NCBI RefSeq assembly: GCF_037042905.1
Contig: NC_087249.1
Span: 39,057,901 to 39,121,900, forward strand
Source of the DNA: Lytechinus pictus
Lineage: Eukaryota; Echinodermata; Echinoidea; Temnopleuroida; Toxopneustidae
Length of the DNA stretch: 64,000 bases
Direction: 5' to 3'
Each line of letters opens with the position of its first letter. The stretch's first letter is position 1. Shown piece by piece: positions 12,049-23,419 of this stretch. A model generated the notes under the pieces. The model made no database searches and had not been told where the DNA came from. It saw nothing but the letters and a program-made list of their open reading frames with translations. The translations under genes and the position numbers were made by a program.

Positions 12049-14474
12049 GTGGATTTGATATGTCCATCAATTATGTTTAGGTTAGGAAAAATTGTGAACT
12101 GTATTTAGCAACTCAGTTTATTTTCTTTTGAGAAGAGCCTTTGAATGTTTATTTGATAAAATTTGGTGATTGAGGAGCAGAAGTATAATTCGGCCTATAT
12201 GGTAAGATCACATCCAAAAATTTTGGCATATTCCATTTGTGAGAAGTTTTATACATAGAAAAACAACATGCAGTTGTCCTATTTTTGCCCAGATCACGGC
12301 AAATAAACATTTTCATGTAAAATTATAAAATACATCGACCAACATGGGTTTTATTGAATATCATCCTCACAATAAGTTTTAGGACGTAACTTTCCATGAG
12401 TGGAAAAGTGAGACACTTTTTGGAGGAATTTACCAAAGATTTACTTAATCTTAAGTTCTTTATTAACTCGGTATCTTTAGACAGATTGTTGGGAGTTTAA
12501 CTGGTTACTTCTTTTTAATGTAGCCTACGTAGTAGTGTACTAATTGATCTAACAATAATCCTGTGTCCATTACCACTCTTGATTTAGTGTTATATCCATC
12601 ACTGCAACGTGAATTGACATTATTGAGCAGCAGCGAAATGAGCCAAAAATTTTGAGGGGGCCAGATATGGCCTATGTGGTAAATTTTCGATAAAGCTGTG
12701 AGCGAAAATTTGGGGCTTTTTAATACAAAATTCTAATTTTGTAATAGATTTTGACATAAATGCAGAAAATCATATTTTACCTCTTTTCCTTTCCTATTTC
12801 TCTTTCTCCCTTTTCTCAGTCATAAGATTTATTTAATTTTTTTTTGTGGGGGGGGGGTGGGTGGGGGTTCTGTGCTACATCCAGGAACTTTCGGTTATTG
12901 TCGATATCAAGAATCCATTTATCGAAGATTCGTTTTGGTGCTATGTTTTCTCTGATGGTATGTCTGCCTGTGAATTGAACTCTGGAGTTAGATTATCATC
13001 TTCAATTTGATTTCATTTTATTAAAAGGTTTTTTGTTTATTTATTTATTAGTTAGATTTTCTTCAACAGAAAACTGGGGAGCATTCCCTGAAAAGTTTTG
13101 TTAGTAATTTTCACAACTTATTTGCTCTGAGCCAATCGGATGCAAGGATTTCAGTTGCTTATGACAAATAGTCGAAAATCGCTTGATAATTGTTTCATGA
13201 AATGTTCCAATAGTTACCTACTCTTTTGTTTTGGGCTATAATTTTTTTATTGATGTTTTTTATAACGTTCACATTTATTTTGGAGAGTGCCTTGAGAGTC
13301 TATGAAGAATGTGGTTTCAATTTTCTTTTTGGCGGATGGGATTAGGGTACTTAATGAAAAGGGCTCACTTTGCTAGATTTGATTATAAAAAATATTGTTT
13401 CTTGCATTCAGTGACATTGCGTTGTATTTTTGTGAATGAATGAATGTACTGTTTTTGTTATGTACATGTATCTATATCACAGTACATGTTTATATATGTG
13501 CTCGCTGCAATTGTTTTGTATGTGTCGTTGAATATCTTGAAACCGTAATACTTTGCGTCGATCTGGGAAGCGTTTCATGATAGGACTTGTCGGACGTTTT
13601 ATCCAACAAGTCCTGATATATCCAACAAGTTAGCATAGTAGAAGTGCTTCTTAACCAATCAAATTCAAGGAAAGTTGTCAGATTTGACAATCTTTCGGAC
13701 AACAGATGTTGATGAAATTCTCAACTAATCATGTCACAATTGAGATTATGATAAATTCCATCAATGTGTAATGTTGCACAGTATTTCCAGATCACCAAAT
13801 CTCCCACTAAACATTTCAGTTAATGTCATTTTTAATCTAACGTAAAGGGGGGGGGGGATCTGCAATGCATACAGTGGCCCCAATTAGTCTGCAGGTACAG
13901 ACCCTGATTGAAACTTTGATCAACAAGTGGGTCATCACTCAAGACTAACTCTTATGAAACTTGCTATTTCAATATCAGGCCTTCAGTGCACAAGTCATTG
14001 TTGGCCTCACACTCAGACCACTTAACTCGAATGAAAGTATTGTGTGGGGATAATCAACCCCACCCCCCCCCCCTTGAGTGCGAGTCGTGTGACATCACAT
14101 ATTTAAGCCTTGCATAGGCGCAAAAAACTTCACCCTTTCTTGATATGCGAAATACCTACATTGCTTAAATGTGGGTTGCTAATTTCAGTTACGGTAAGAC
14201 CTCAAAAAACAAATGAACACTTTCTTTATATTTCAGTCATTTAATCATTTCAACGTTTTAAAACTTCCTTGTAGTTTACATTGGTCAAAAACCCGTTCTC
14301 GTCTACTTACTTGGACTCCATCGCAAAACCAAGTTCGAAGATTGCTTCAATGTTCTCATAACAATTACCTGAACTGGTTTCCAGTAGTCAATCTGACAAT
14401 GTGAAAATTAGATTCACCCCAAAATTATTAGTATGATTTTTCTGTTTACCACTGGAGTTAGATAATACAATAGG
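12049..14474. other. Intergenic stretch without recognised genes
   Basis: AT-rich sequence with G-runs at 12848, 13850 and C-runs at 14063. Bases 13120-13215 and 13565-13700 (core 'gtttcatgataggacttgtcgg...ccaacaagt') look like short dispersed inverted-repeat elements. No coding similarity was recognised. Confidence 0.5.
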
Positions 14475-14777
14475 GAGTTTTCGCTTTTACTGCGCGGAAA
14501 CTCTTCAACGCATCAATTCCTTTGAAAATGCAAGTAAAATTGCAATAGAGAGCTGAGAGGCTTTTGTCGAAAATGGTGGACTGGGACAGCAGATAATCGG
14601 AAGATTTGGCGTGGAAGAACAATTGCAAAGATGTTGTCAAGGGTCAAGAGATTCCGGTGCTGTCCCGGTCCATCAACTTTCATCAAAAGCCTCTCAGCTC
14701 TCCAATGCGGTTTGACTTGCAATTTCAAAGGAATTGGTGCGTTGTAGAGTTTCCTCCTTGGAAATGCGAAAAGTCTG
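14475..14777. mobile_element. Imperfect foldback element
   Basis: A left arm of about 100 bases (from ggaaactcttcaacgcat) is the imperfect inverse of the right arm ending at about 14754 (gcgttgtagagtttcc). Several blocks match exactly, for example gagaggcttttg / caaaagcctctc. There is no coding capacity. Confidence 0.75.
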
Positions 14778-14791
14778 GAATGTCAGATCTT

Positions 14792-14992
14792 AGACATGAC
14801 ATTTGCTACTGTCTTTAAATCATTTTATTCTGTATGGAGATAGTGAAGCCATTTGTTAGGGCGACGCAACTTAGAGTATGGTGTACTATGCTTGGTAATA
14901 CACCATACTCTAAGTTGCGTCGCCCTAACAAATGGCTTCACTATCTCCATACAGAATAAAATGATTTAAAGACGGTAGCAAATGTCATGTCT
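14792..14992. repeat. Near-perfect 94-bp inverted repeat with a 13-base loop
   Basis: The left arm 14792-14885 and right arm 14899-14992 are complementary at every position but one (ACTG versus ACCG-complement near 14809). The loop is 14886-14898. It directly follows the 14475-14777 foldback element. The near-identity of the arms implies recent formation, selection, or gene conversion between arms. Confidence 0.93.
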
Positions 14993-15299
14993 AACAAAAT
15001 TCTTCTCTAAGCATATCAAAAAGAGAACAAGAAACTATTCAGTTTTCATGAAACTGAATACTTGTACTGTAATTAAAAATATTTTATTTCATCTTGGTGA
15101 GTGATGAACATCGACAGATTTTTTTTGCGTATATTTTTTATGAAGTATAAAATTTGCTTTGTATTCTGATAATTATAATAATAATCATTATTATTGAATG
15201 TACTACTAATTACAATGAATGTGTATGCAAAATAAACATAAACATGTAAATGGAGATAATACCTTTGAAGAAGTTGTATTTTCAGTGTGTCTCATCGTG

Positions 15300-15540
15300 A
15301 AAATGGTGTACAGTACAATGGACCGAGATAAAAGTGGACAGATGTAGAAGTGAAATAGAAAGGCAAGAAAGTGGAAGCTAGGAAGTAGAGTATCTTTTGG
15401 AACCGAGTGTCGTCCTTAGAAGGACTGTACACCAGAAGGAGTAGAAAGCCGAGTAGTAGGCAGAGTGAGAGGCTTGAGTCGAAGGCTGGCTTGAGTTGAG
15501 AGGAGAGAGAAGGCTGGTTTGAGTTTGTCGCCGAGTGGAG
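15300..15540. mobile_element. Half copy of the 7.6-8.1 kb palindromic repeat
   Basis: The order of blocks (aagtggaca, aaggcaagaaagtgg, agtagagtatctttt, gtcgtccttagaaggactgta, ccagaaggag, ctgagtagtaggcag-like) matches the left arm at 7625-7800. It is cut by the MITE at 15541; the centre of the palindrome (gacggacagtc type, inverted) resumes at 15840-15890. Confidence 0.8.
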
Positions 15541-15818
15541 CAGGGCCTCGTCTTACAAAGAGTTATGATTGATCCGATCAATCGCAACTATGGACGGCCA
15601 GCAACGTCAACATCTATTATGCACGCTTGTTAAAAATATTTTCGAGCTATGATGTTATTCATGCATTCATTGTTTTCTTGAAAATTCATTGCATTTCTCT
15701 GCATACTGCATACAAAGGACATTGTGCAAATTTTTCTTAGAAAATATCATGACACTGATGGATTTCCAGAGTTACGATTGATTGGATCAATTGTAACTCT
15801 TTGTAAGATGGGGCCCTG
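15541..15818. mobile_element. MITE of the CAGGGCC..CTTACAAAGAG family inserted in a palindromic repeat
   Basis: Ends CAGGGCCTCGTCTTACAAAG and the inverted CTTTGTAAGATGGGGCCCTG frame about 278 bases. Inverted similarity extends through gattgatccgatcaat / attgattggatcaat. Flanking bases gagtggag and gagagcag are similar but not identical, so a target duplication is only possible. Confidence 0.8.
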
Positions 15819-16207
15819 GAGAGCAGGAGCTGGAGAGAAGACTTCACGTTTGGGGCAGGTCGACTGTCCGTCTAAGACGCGATTGTTCATACCACCATGC
15901 AAACCTCTTGTTGAACATTCAGTTACTGACAAGTCGGCCTACAAGCATTTGGATTCCTCCTCAAATAGTCCAATATTACATGGGCTAAACTCATTTGGTC
16001 CGATTGCTGTTTACATTACACTTGGTACAAAACCCACTTGATAGTCTAATTCTCTTTATCCCATATTCTAAACTCGGAGTTGAATTTAAACTCTGGTCCA
16101 AAGTTTGAGGTCTAACTATGAAAAGCCAATCGTGACACTGATCTATAGGAAAATAGGTTTTCCTCAAGATTAGTGTTACGATTGGCTTTCAAATTATCAT
16201 TTGAATG

Positions 16208-16318
16208 ATACCAAATGTGGGTCGGTTTATTACTGAAAGATGGGCAAAATTGTTGTGGAACTCAGATTTTGAAGCTTTATACCAAATGTGGGTCGGTTTA
16301 TTACTGAAAGATGGGCAA
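16208..16318 (+). repeat. 40-base exact direct repeat
   Basis: Bases 16208-16247 and 16279-16318 are identical (beginning ATACCAAATGTGGGTCGG), separated by 31 bases. This is a recent local duplication. Confidence 0.95.
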
Positions 16319-16694
16319 TTAAATTCAAATCATCTTAGCTTGAATGCTTTTTATCTCATCACATTATACCAGGCAAGCAACTTATCTATCCATGAATATA
16401 AAAACAAAACTCAGAAAAGTAATAAGTATATAATATATTTTATTGCATTTCATAGATCTTTACATGAACATCAAATTACTTAATACATTATTAAAATATG
16501 AAATTTTCCAGTATAAAAGAAGCAAGGAATTTGTTGTCTGTTTCCTTGTTGGAGGACAGTTGCATTCTCTGGTACACTGTTAACCTTCTCATCCTCGTTG
16601 ATTCCGACTCTATCCTTCTCATCATTTTATTTTCTTATTTCAATAATCAGTAGATTCATACAAAATATTCTGTGTCCAAGTCAGCATTCTGGCG

Positions 16695-16880
16695 AGGACA
16701 TGGTGGCTCAGCGGTGGGTCACCCGCCTCATGAATTGGAGATTGTGGGTTCAATACCTGGCCAAGTCATACAAAATACTTTAATATGGGACATTCTGCCT
16801 ATTTGTCAGGTGCTCGATGTATTACATGTAGAATGGAGAAGGGTGACAAATACCCTCATGGTATGCATGGCCAGGGTAAA
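16695..16880 (+). mobile_element. tRNA-derived SINE
   Basis: An A-box-like tggctcagcggtggg and a B-box-like ggttcaatacc form a tRNA-like head, followed by a body with 'gggacattctgcc'. The body motif is repeated at 16897 onward, suggesting a second partial copy. Confidence 0.6.
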
Positions 16881-17041
16881 TTAGTTCATTAAAATGGGAC
16901 ATTCTGCCTTTTTGTCGGGCACTCAATGTTTTAAAATGGAGAAGGGGAATAATAATGTTATGTTATGCATGGCAAGGGTAGAATATTTCATGAGAGCTGA
17001 AGAGGCTACCCTGAGTAAATAAGAACATTATTAGTATCTTT

Positions 17042-17047
17042 TTTATT
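17042..17047 (-). terminator. COQ2 polyadenylation signal
   Basis: TTTATT on the plus strand reads AATAAA on the minus strand, 38 bases past the COQ2 stop codon. Confidence 0.6.
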
Positions 17048-17084
17048 AAGGAAACAGACTAAACTCAAATAAGAGAAAGTTCTA

Positions 17085-17252
17085 TTAAACTCCCAGTCTT
17101 TCTTTTAGATCATCAGTCTTCTCTTCACTATCTAAGTTAGCCTTCGCTAAAGTCCCAGCTACGATGCCAGCAAAGATGATCAATCCGAGACGTTTGTTAG
17201 AATAGAATTTATTCCAGCAATCCTCTGGCTTGTTGATGTCAACTGTCCATAT
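17085..17252 (-). CDS. COQ2: COQ2 exon 7 (C-terminus)
   Basis: [34 protein letters not shown], then a charged tail [15 protein letters not shown] and TAA at 17087-17085. Acceptor ccattcacAG. Confidence 0.97.
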   Translation of the reverse strand: MWTVDINKPEDCWNKFYSNKRLGLIIFAGIVAGTLAKANLDSEEKTDDLKERLGV

Positions 17253-20200
17253 CTGTGAATGGGGGAATACACAAAAATAAACCATTTTCACAATGTGGTG
17301 GATACATCAGGGGGTGTTTCACGAACCAACAATAATTATCAGCGCTGACAAGTTTTAGTCATTACTGGCAACTGCCTATGCTGACAATTCAATTCAATCT
17401 AGATTATTGCATTGAAGACGTTGTAGAACAATCTTGAGATGGACACATACGAAGTTTACAGAATATAGAAAAATACATGAAACATTAAATAATTACTTGC
17501 GAGTTAACAAAATGTAACCAAATAACTATCAAACTAATGAAAAAGGTAACCCCCCCCCCCCAAAAAAAAAGAGAACTTTGAAATATTACACTATACTTGC
17601 ATATCAAGATTGAATCTTAAAAATACGTAAACAGAAAATTCAAATTTTAGCTAAAAAATATAAAAAAGGAAAGTGACACATCAATATAACAATTTGAGAC
17701 CAAATTTAGAGAATTTGGAACTACCTACATGTAGAATGCTTCATAAATGAAGAAAATTTGAATTTATATTTTATGAGAAACTGTTATAATTAAAGAGGGG
17801 CCAATTTATGCTGAAATTGAAATGAAATTGGTAGAAGTTTGAATATCAATCTTGATCTTGAAAAACTGGTAAAATCGTCACATTGCAGTGCATTGAACTG
17901 ACCTGGTGTGAGAGTTTTGCTCCAGCCAGCGCAACAGCCAAGTAGTATGGCATCGTCTGTCCTGCGTTGTACCCTGATAGAACCAAGCAACAGATCATCA
18001 GGCTTCCGAAGGCACTCAGCCACTGCTTTGTGTTGTCACCCATGAAGATAGAAGTCGACTTCAGGCCCAACAGCATATCGTCTTTCTTGTCCTGTAAAAA
18101 AAAAATACATGAAATTCAATTGAGTTTTGCATGACATCAAAGTGATGTTTCACTAAAATTTGAAGTTGTAAAGTTGTATAAAACACAAGATACGAGAGTT
18201 CCTTTGATAACCATTTTCTGTGGACTGCTGAGACAAAAATATTGAGGATGAATGTGTGTACCTGATGACCATAGATGGTGTCATAGACCAATGTCCAGGA
18301 GATACCAGCGAGGTAGAGAGGAAGGACAACGCTCCAATCACATGACCCATGGATCACTGCCCACCCCAATATAACTCCCCAATTGAATGCCAATCCTACA
18401 AGAAAAATGACAAGATAATACATTTTAAATTAAGAAACCATCTTTTTTTTTTAACTAACATACTTTTTTTTAGTTTAAAACAATGAAAGTAAAATGTGTA
18501 TATTAATAGTGATTTCAGATTGAGTGTTAGTGCTACAATCCAGATGGCCTTCTCTCGCACCAAAACCATATGTGTGGTTACAAAAAATAATTCGAGTCGG
18601 TGACACAACATTTGAAGGATCCATGACATTTGCTCCGGCGACAATTGCTCCGGGCTTTATTTCGTCTAAGGTACAGGTTTAGGGTTGCAATAGGGTTTTA
18701 TGTTAGGTTTAGCTGTTAGGGATTAGGTTTAGGTTAGGGTATAGTGTATAATGTGTGGAATTTGCAGCGGAGCAATTGTCGCCGGAGCAAATGTCATGGA
18801 TTCTTCAAATCACACTATTGATAGCGTCACTGAATGATAATCATCCGAAACCTCATGTTGCTGGTTTTGTATATTTTGCTTTGTGGTGCTTGAACAAGAT
18901 TGAGTCCTGTGCACCAATTGCTGAATGAGGTCTTACCTAGTTGCTATGGATTTAAAGCCATTATTAAACTAAATATTACTGATTCACGAAAAATATAATA
19001 AATATCTACATTTGGAGCATTGTGGCCCATTGGATTAGTCTCCGGACTTTGAAACAGAGGGTCGTGGGTTCAAATCCCAGCCATGGCGCAATTTCCTTCA
19101 GCAAGGAATTCATCTACTGTGTGCTGCACTTGACCCAGGTGATGTAAATGGGTACCGGCAGGAAGTAATTCCTTAAAAAGCTGTGTGCGCCTTAATCGGT
19201 TGCCTAGCTTAGCAGGGGGAATAATAATAGCAGGGCCTTTTTTTAAAGTGCCATGAGCACCGAAAGGTAGACCTGTGCGCTAGATAAGTAGCCACCATTA
19301 TTAATATCATTATTATTATCATTTATATCAAAGAATAAACTGTTGCTGTTTAAATAAATTTTTTGAAACATATTCACCCCTGTATTACAGACATATGTAA
19401 GAATGTAATCATAGTTTTCCCAATTCGAAAGCAGCTCTTTCACTGTCAGGTGGGTATGAGAAATCTCTATTAAAGTCCTGTATAAGCTTCAAATGTTGAC
19501 AACAAAATTAAATAAATTTATAAAAATTAAGGGGAATGATGGTCTAGTGGTTATGACTCTCATCTTTAATCTGAGAGACGCGAGTTAATTGTAAGCCATG
19601 GCATGTTTCCTTCAGCAAGAAATTTATCCACATTGTGCTGCACTCAACACAGGTGAATGAAGTAAATGGATACCTGGCACAAATTTATTCCTCTAAAGCC
19701 AGGGTAATTATGCTGCATTACTGTAGAGTGCTTACTGCATAGAGACTTCTGATAAAGGTTTAACCCTAAGAAGACTAGGGGGGGGGGCTGAATCAGCCCC
19801 CCCTCAACATTTTTCGCGATAAATCCGCCACGCGAATTTTTTTGACTGCGTCACTCGCTGACTTTTTACTTTTAAGTCTCGCGCAACTTTTGAGACCAAA
19901 ATTGTGACCCCCCGGTACGCGGTTCCGAAATTACACAACATTTCGTTAGTGCATGCAGACCCCAAATTGCTCAAAAATGTTAATTTGTGTACAAATCCAA
20001 TGCAAATAGTGTTTTTAGCCAAAATTCATAAAATGTATCATATTTTTCCTTTTACTGCTTAAAATCAATTAATTTTATCTTGTTTATTGTCAAAATAAAG
20101 TCTCCGACAATTTCCATTGAAAAAAACAAAAAAGTCGAAAAACAAAGAAATACATAAGAAATTTAGAAAACAATAAAATACATAAAAAATAAATGTGATG

Positions 20201-23200
20201 TTTTTTTTTAAATAAATTTAATCAGATGCCTATAAAGAGTATGTGAAACAAAAATTAGCATTTTAGGGGCATTATTTTGTTAGTTAGAGCAAACTTATGA
20301 TTTTACGCATAAATTAACATAATTAATGAGCAATGAGATTTTTTGCCGAATTTGATATTTTAGTATTGTAGATAATGCCATGGGTAACACGCGTGCCAAT
20401 TTTCGTCGCGATCGCGCGATCGACGGCCGAGATCATAAGGGGGGGCTGAATCAGCCACCCCCCCGTCTTCTTAGGCGTCGAAATAGCCCAGTCTATCTAG
20501 GGTTAACCACTGATTGTTTTTTGGGGTAGAGGATTGTATAATAATGTCATACCTAGCACAGCTTGAGGCCAGTAGGTTATCCTCTTCATGAGTGGATAAC
20601 TGATCACAAGGAGCATTGAAGAAGCACCAAGCGCTACACTGTTTAAGAAAAAGCCAAAGTTGTGGAAAAGATGGGGGAAAAAAATATATAATTCATGTTA
20701 TTTAAATTGAGAATGTTATTTGTTAAATGTTTATTATGTATTTCAGTGTATATGTGGTATGCAATCTGTTTTACTATGCCCCAAAATTTGTTTAAATACA
20801 TTGAAACTTGAATTAAGAGCGATAAACTTGTTTTCATACTTCAGGAGAATATTATGAAAGGTATGCTTAGTAAAGACTTCTGTGAGCTGTGACCCTATGA
20901 CCCCAAATCTAATCAGAACACCGACACTGACACTTGCATGGGGAGGTGACACGTTTGCTCCTGAGACAAATGCTCTAGTCTTAATATCTCAGAGGGCATA
21001 TGGTTAAAGTGAGGATTGTAATAGAGTTTCTGGGTCAGCACAATGTAAAGATAAGGATCAGGGTTTATTTAGTTTTGTAGGTTAGATTTTATGTCTGGCT
21101 TAACTTGCAGATTTTCCATTAGAACATTTGCCGCCAGAGCAAATGTCATGGAACTGCATGGGGGACCTGATCACATAGGATTATCTCTGATATTAATAAA
21201 TGTTGCATATTATTATTATAGAACAGAAAATAGAATTGCCCAGATCCATGATACACATACGAACAGACATGGGGCACTGCATAGCCTTGGGGAACCCACT
21301 CATATAGACATACCTGTACCAATTAAATGAGAGCAGGATAGCTAGAGATGCTGAGAGCTGAGATGCAAGAAAGCACAGGGCTTGAAACTGAGTGATTTCT
21401 CCTGCTGCCAAGGGCCGAATCTTCGTCCTTTCAACCTTCAGAATTCAAACAATGTAAAAAAATTCTTCCTGATCATTATTCCATGGTACATCGAGATCTA
21501 CAAAACTCTGGAAACACCACCTAGGGGGTGTTTAATATGTTTAAGTGTTTAAGTTTGACTAAAATCATGTATAAGTGCTCACATGCACTTGATATTTCAC
21601 ACAAATTCTTATTTATTATTATGCAATCGAGCAAATGTGCTGATGCATTGTATACCACACGCAACAGGGAATTTAAGTTTTGTGAAACAACCTCCTTACA
21701 TCTCACTGACAGATGCTTTTAACTTACAGGCGACTGTTGATCAATATTCCCTGATCATTGCTTGGTCATTCTTTTGACACATTAATAAGATTGAAAAAAG
21801 CAAGTCAACCTTTTTTTTTTTGACAATCAATTACTTGCCATGTAAATGAATGCCATGATAACAATGTCAAAGATTGACAAGGCAGAATGAAAAAAAACAC
21901 CCCAAAAAATGTTTTGAATCACACCATGTAAAATGCAGAAAAAGATCAATGGAAACGATAGAATGAGACTCCTTCCTGTAGTTATATATATACATAGATT
22001 TATTTAGACTTTAGACTTTGAGTCCTGTTGCAAAAAAGTTACCATTATGGTAACTTTACCATCCAATGGCAATTACCATGTAAACAATGCTCAACAGCCA
22101 ATCACATTCAAGGACTCAATGGCAGTAGCCATTGGCCGGCAAAGTCACCATTAATAGTAACTTTCATGCAACAGGGGCTCTAAACAAGTACATAATTACA
22201 GATTTGTCAAAATCCTTGTCCCACATGTCGTTAATGATACAGCCAGCTCCTCTCATTAGCAAAGCTCCCAGACCGAAGATACCCAACATGTAAAAATCAG
22301 GGAGTTGACCAGGTGAGGCAGCCATTGCTATACTCCACGTACACGGCAGGTACAACAACCAAGTACCTGAAACAAGACATTTATAAGAGTACAATAAACA
22401 AAGGAAAGCTGAGTTTGGAAATACTTTTCCAAAATATGCTTGGCATATAGAAAGTGTAATCTTGACCTAAATATACAACATTCTTCTTTTGAAAACTATT
22501 CCATTTTTAAGCCTAGATCTCCAGCTTTATCATGGTGTAAAAATTAATTGGGCTCTTGAACAAAAATGAAAAGTAACAAGAGCAACTTTTGAAAATATAT
22601 TCTAGATCAAACGTTTCACCTTCATTACAAAAGTTTTGAGATACATGTAGTTCAAACTTGACATGACATATGAAAGAGTGAGCGTTCTACCTCACAAAGA
22701 TACCAAAAACACGATATTGGATAAATATTCAGATCAGCATAAGCGAATTAAAAGAAGTGTTTTGATCTGCACCCAGCTCATTAGATATGCAGAATCTTTA
22801 TAGTCATGTATATCATTTGGGTGAAAGAAGACTCAAAATAAAGATCTTGTACCCTGAAATTACCTATTGGTTTATCGAGCCTGATGAGACGAAGGTAAGG
22901 CTGCACCTTGGTGGGAGCCGCGTTGACGATACCAGCTGGACTCAGACTAAGATGTCGCTTTGATTCTATTCCAACAGGAGCTCTTGAAGTTAACCTCCAG
23001 GATCTCTTACTATCTGACAAGTCTAAGATAGAACAGTCAGTCCTGAAAGCATTTGGAAATGGTTTAGGACTATGATGCATTGCAAACCAACGACACTGCT
23101 GTACTGGAAATGTGATAGAACTGCTACCTAGAGGATTGTCTGGGGATATTGAACTGCAAGATGGCTGCTGCTGATGATGCAAAGTTGTATATTTTGTACA

Positions 23201-23419
23201 AGTTCTATCTTCTAAGGTCCTACGGTCCTTTGGTAGAGTGTCTAACCTGGCCCTTCCATAAACGCATGACCCACGTACATGTACTTCATTTTGCTGCCGA
23301 AGTCCAGCTTGAGATAAACATATTGCACTTTTTAATGGATTATGAATCGTCATCCTCCAGGGAACCATGGACAACCTTGAAGTGTAGCAGGTCACAGCAG
23401 AGATACATGTAGCTGCCAT
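17085..23419 (-). CDS. COQ2: COQ2, 4-hydroxybenzoate polyprenyltransferase (7 exons)
   Basis: Exons, in transcript order: 23419-22864, 22366-22200, 21435-21314, 20638-20553, 18395-18262, 18091-17903, 17252-17085. All introns are GT-AG, phases agree, and they join to 473 residues. Function (family knowledge): an integral protein of the mitochondrial inner membrane that attaches the polyprenyl chain to 4-hydroxybenzoate in ubiquinone synthesis (UbiA superfamily). Seen: both Asp-rich substrate/Mg2+ motifs, NDMWDKDFD (231-239) and DTIYGHQDKKDD (349-360), the [10 protein letters not shown] start of the catalytic domain (177-186) and the PEDCWNKF segment near the C-terminus. An N-terminal region of about 175 residues, with Arg/Ser-rich and hardly acidic start, fits a mitochondrial targeting sequence but is longer than in vertebrates. 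Confidence 0.97.
17903..18091 (-). CDS. COQ2: COQ2 exon 6
   Basis: Begins [20 protein letters not shown] (completing the motif), then NTKQWLSAF, a hydrophobic helix, [10 protein letters not shown] and GAKLSHQ. Acceptor tttttttttacAG, donor CAG|GTCAGT. The exon is 63 whole codons. Confidence 0.97.
18262..18395 (-). CDS. COQ2: COQ2 exon 5: second Asp-rich motif, first half
   Basis: Encodes [31 protein letters not shown] and [12 protein letters not shown]. The second Asp-rich motif is split across the junction with exon 6. Acceptor tttttcttgtAG, donor CAG|GTACAC. Confidence 0.97.
18610..18810. mobile_element. Palindromic MITE in COQ2 intron 4
   Basis: ATTTGAAGGATCCATGACAT and its inverted relative ATGTCATGGATTCTTCAAAT frame about 200 bases; the inverted similarity continues through ttgctccggcgacaattgc. 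The middle holds degenerate TTAGGG-like words (18680-18745). A decayed relative lies at about 20945-21150 in COQ2 intron 3. Confidence 0.85.
19015..19240 (+). mobile_element. tRNA-derived SINE in COQ2 intron 4
   Basis: A-box-like tggcccattggattagt and canonical B box GGTTCAAATCC, then a body with 'ttccttcagcaaggaa', 'gtgctgcacttgaccc' and an aataataata tail. The second copy at 19528 shares the body words. It is antisense to COQ2. Confidence 0.75.
19528..19745 (+). mobile_element. Second, more decayed SINE of the same family
   Basis: The A-box-like gatggtctagtgg is kept, the B box is decayed (gcgagttaattgt). Body words ttccttcagcaagaa, tgtgctgcactc and aatggatacc match the copy at 19015. Confidence 0.65.
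19764..20502. mobile_element. TTAA-type MITE, family D (copy 1)
   Basis: TTAA at 19760-19763 and 20503-20506 flank the element. Ends CCCTAAGAAGACTAGG and CTATCTAGGG are inverted relatives. Each end carries a G/C-tract palindrome centred on CTGAATCAG. Interior blocks (cgcgataaatccgccacgcgaat; ttttgagaccaaaattg) match, inverted, the copy at 48703-49456. No coding capacity. Confidence 0.85.
20553..20638 (-). CDS. COQ2: COQ2 exon 4
   Basis: A short 86-base exon: the split Ser codon, [19 protein letters not shown], then ITYWPQAVL (human [16 protein letters not shown] equivalent). Acceptor ttcttaaacAG, donor CTAG|GTATGA. Confidence 0.96.
21314..21435 (-). CDS. COQ2: COQ2 exon 3
   Basis: Encodes [16 protein letters not shown] (human: VTRTANRPIAAGDIST) and a hydrophobic [18 protein letters not shown] helix. 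Acceptor ctgaAG, donor ACAG|GTATGT, phase 2 exit. Confidence 0.96.
22020..22180. mobile_element. 160-bp MITE next to COQ2 exon 2
   Basis: Inverted ends CCTGTTGCAAAAAAGTTACC and AGTAACTTTCATGCAACAGG; the middle contains ccaatcacattcaagg, shared with the repeat at 2220-2260. It ends about 20 bases from the 5' splice site of COQ2 intron 2. Confidence 0.85.
22200..22366 (-). CDS. COQ2: COQ2 exon 2: first membrane segments and first Asp-rich motif
   Basis: Acceptor cttgtttcAG, residues 186-241: [16 protein letters not shown], a hydrophobic [14 protein letters not shown], and the catalytic [11 protein letters not shown]. The donor is TCT|GTAATT. A MITE ends about 20 bases inside the following intron. 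Confidence 0.97.
22864..23419 (-). CDS. COQ2: COQ2 exon 1: targeting region and catalytic domain start
   Basis: ATG at 23419-23417 is the first Met of an open frame closed upstream. Residues 1-185 contain [11 protein letters not shown], several Arg and few acids (import signal), then a poorly conserved stretch, then [13 protein letters not shown]. The donor is ATAG|GTAATT. The reading frame would run past the donor, but the family sequence [12 protein letters not shown] resumes exactly in the next exon. Confidence 0.95.

Noticed and set aside
18061..18423. Continuous 120-codon frame through COQ2 exon 5 into introns
   Set aside because: The intronic parts break the family sequence; splice sites give exact continuity with exon 6.
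19015..19110. A functional tRNA gene
   Set aside because: Good A and B boxes but no paired acceptor stem; the body continues as a SINE that recurs at 19528.
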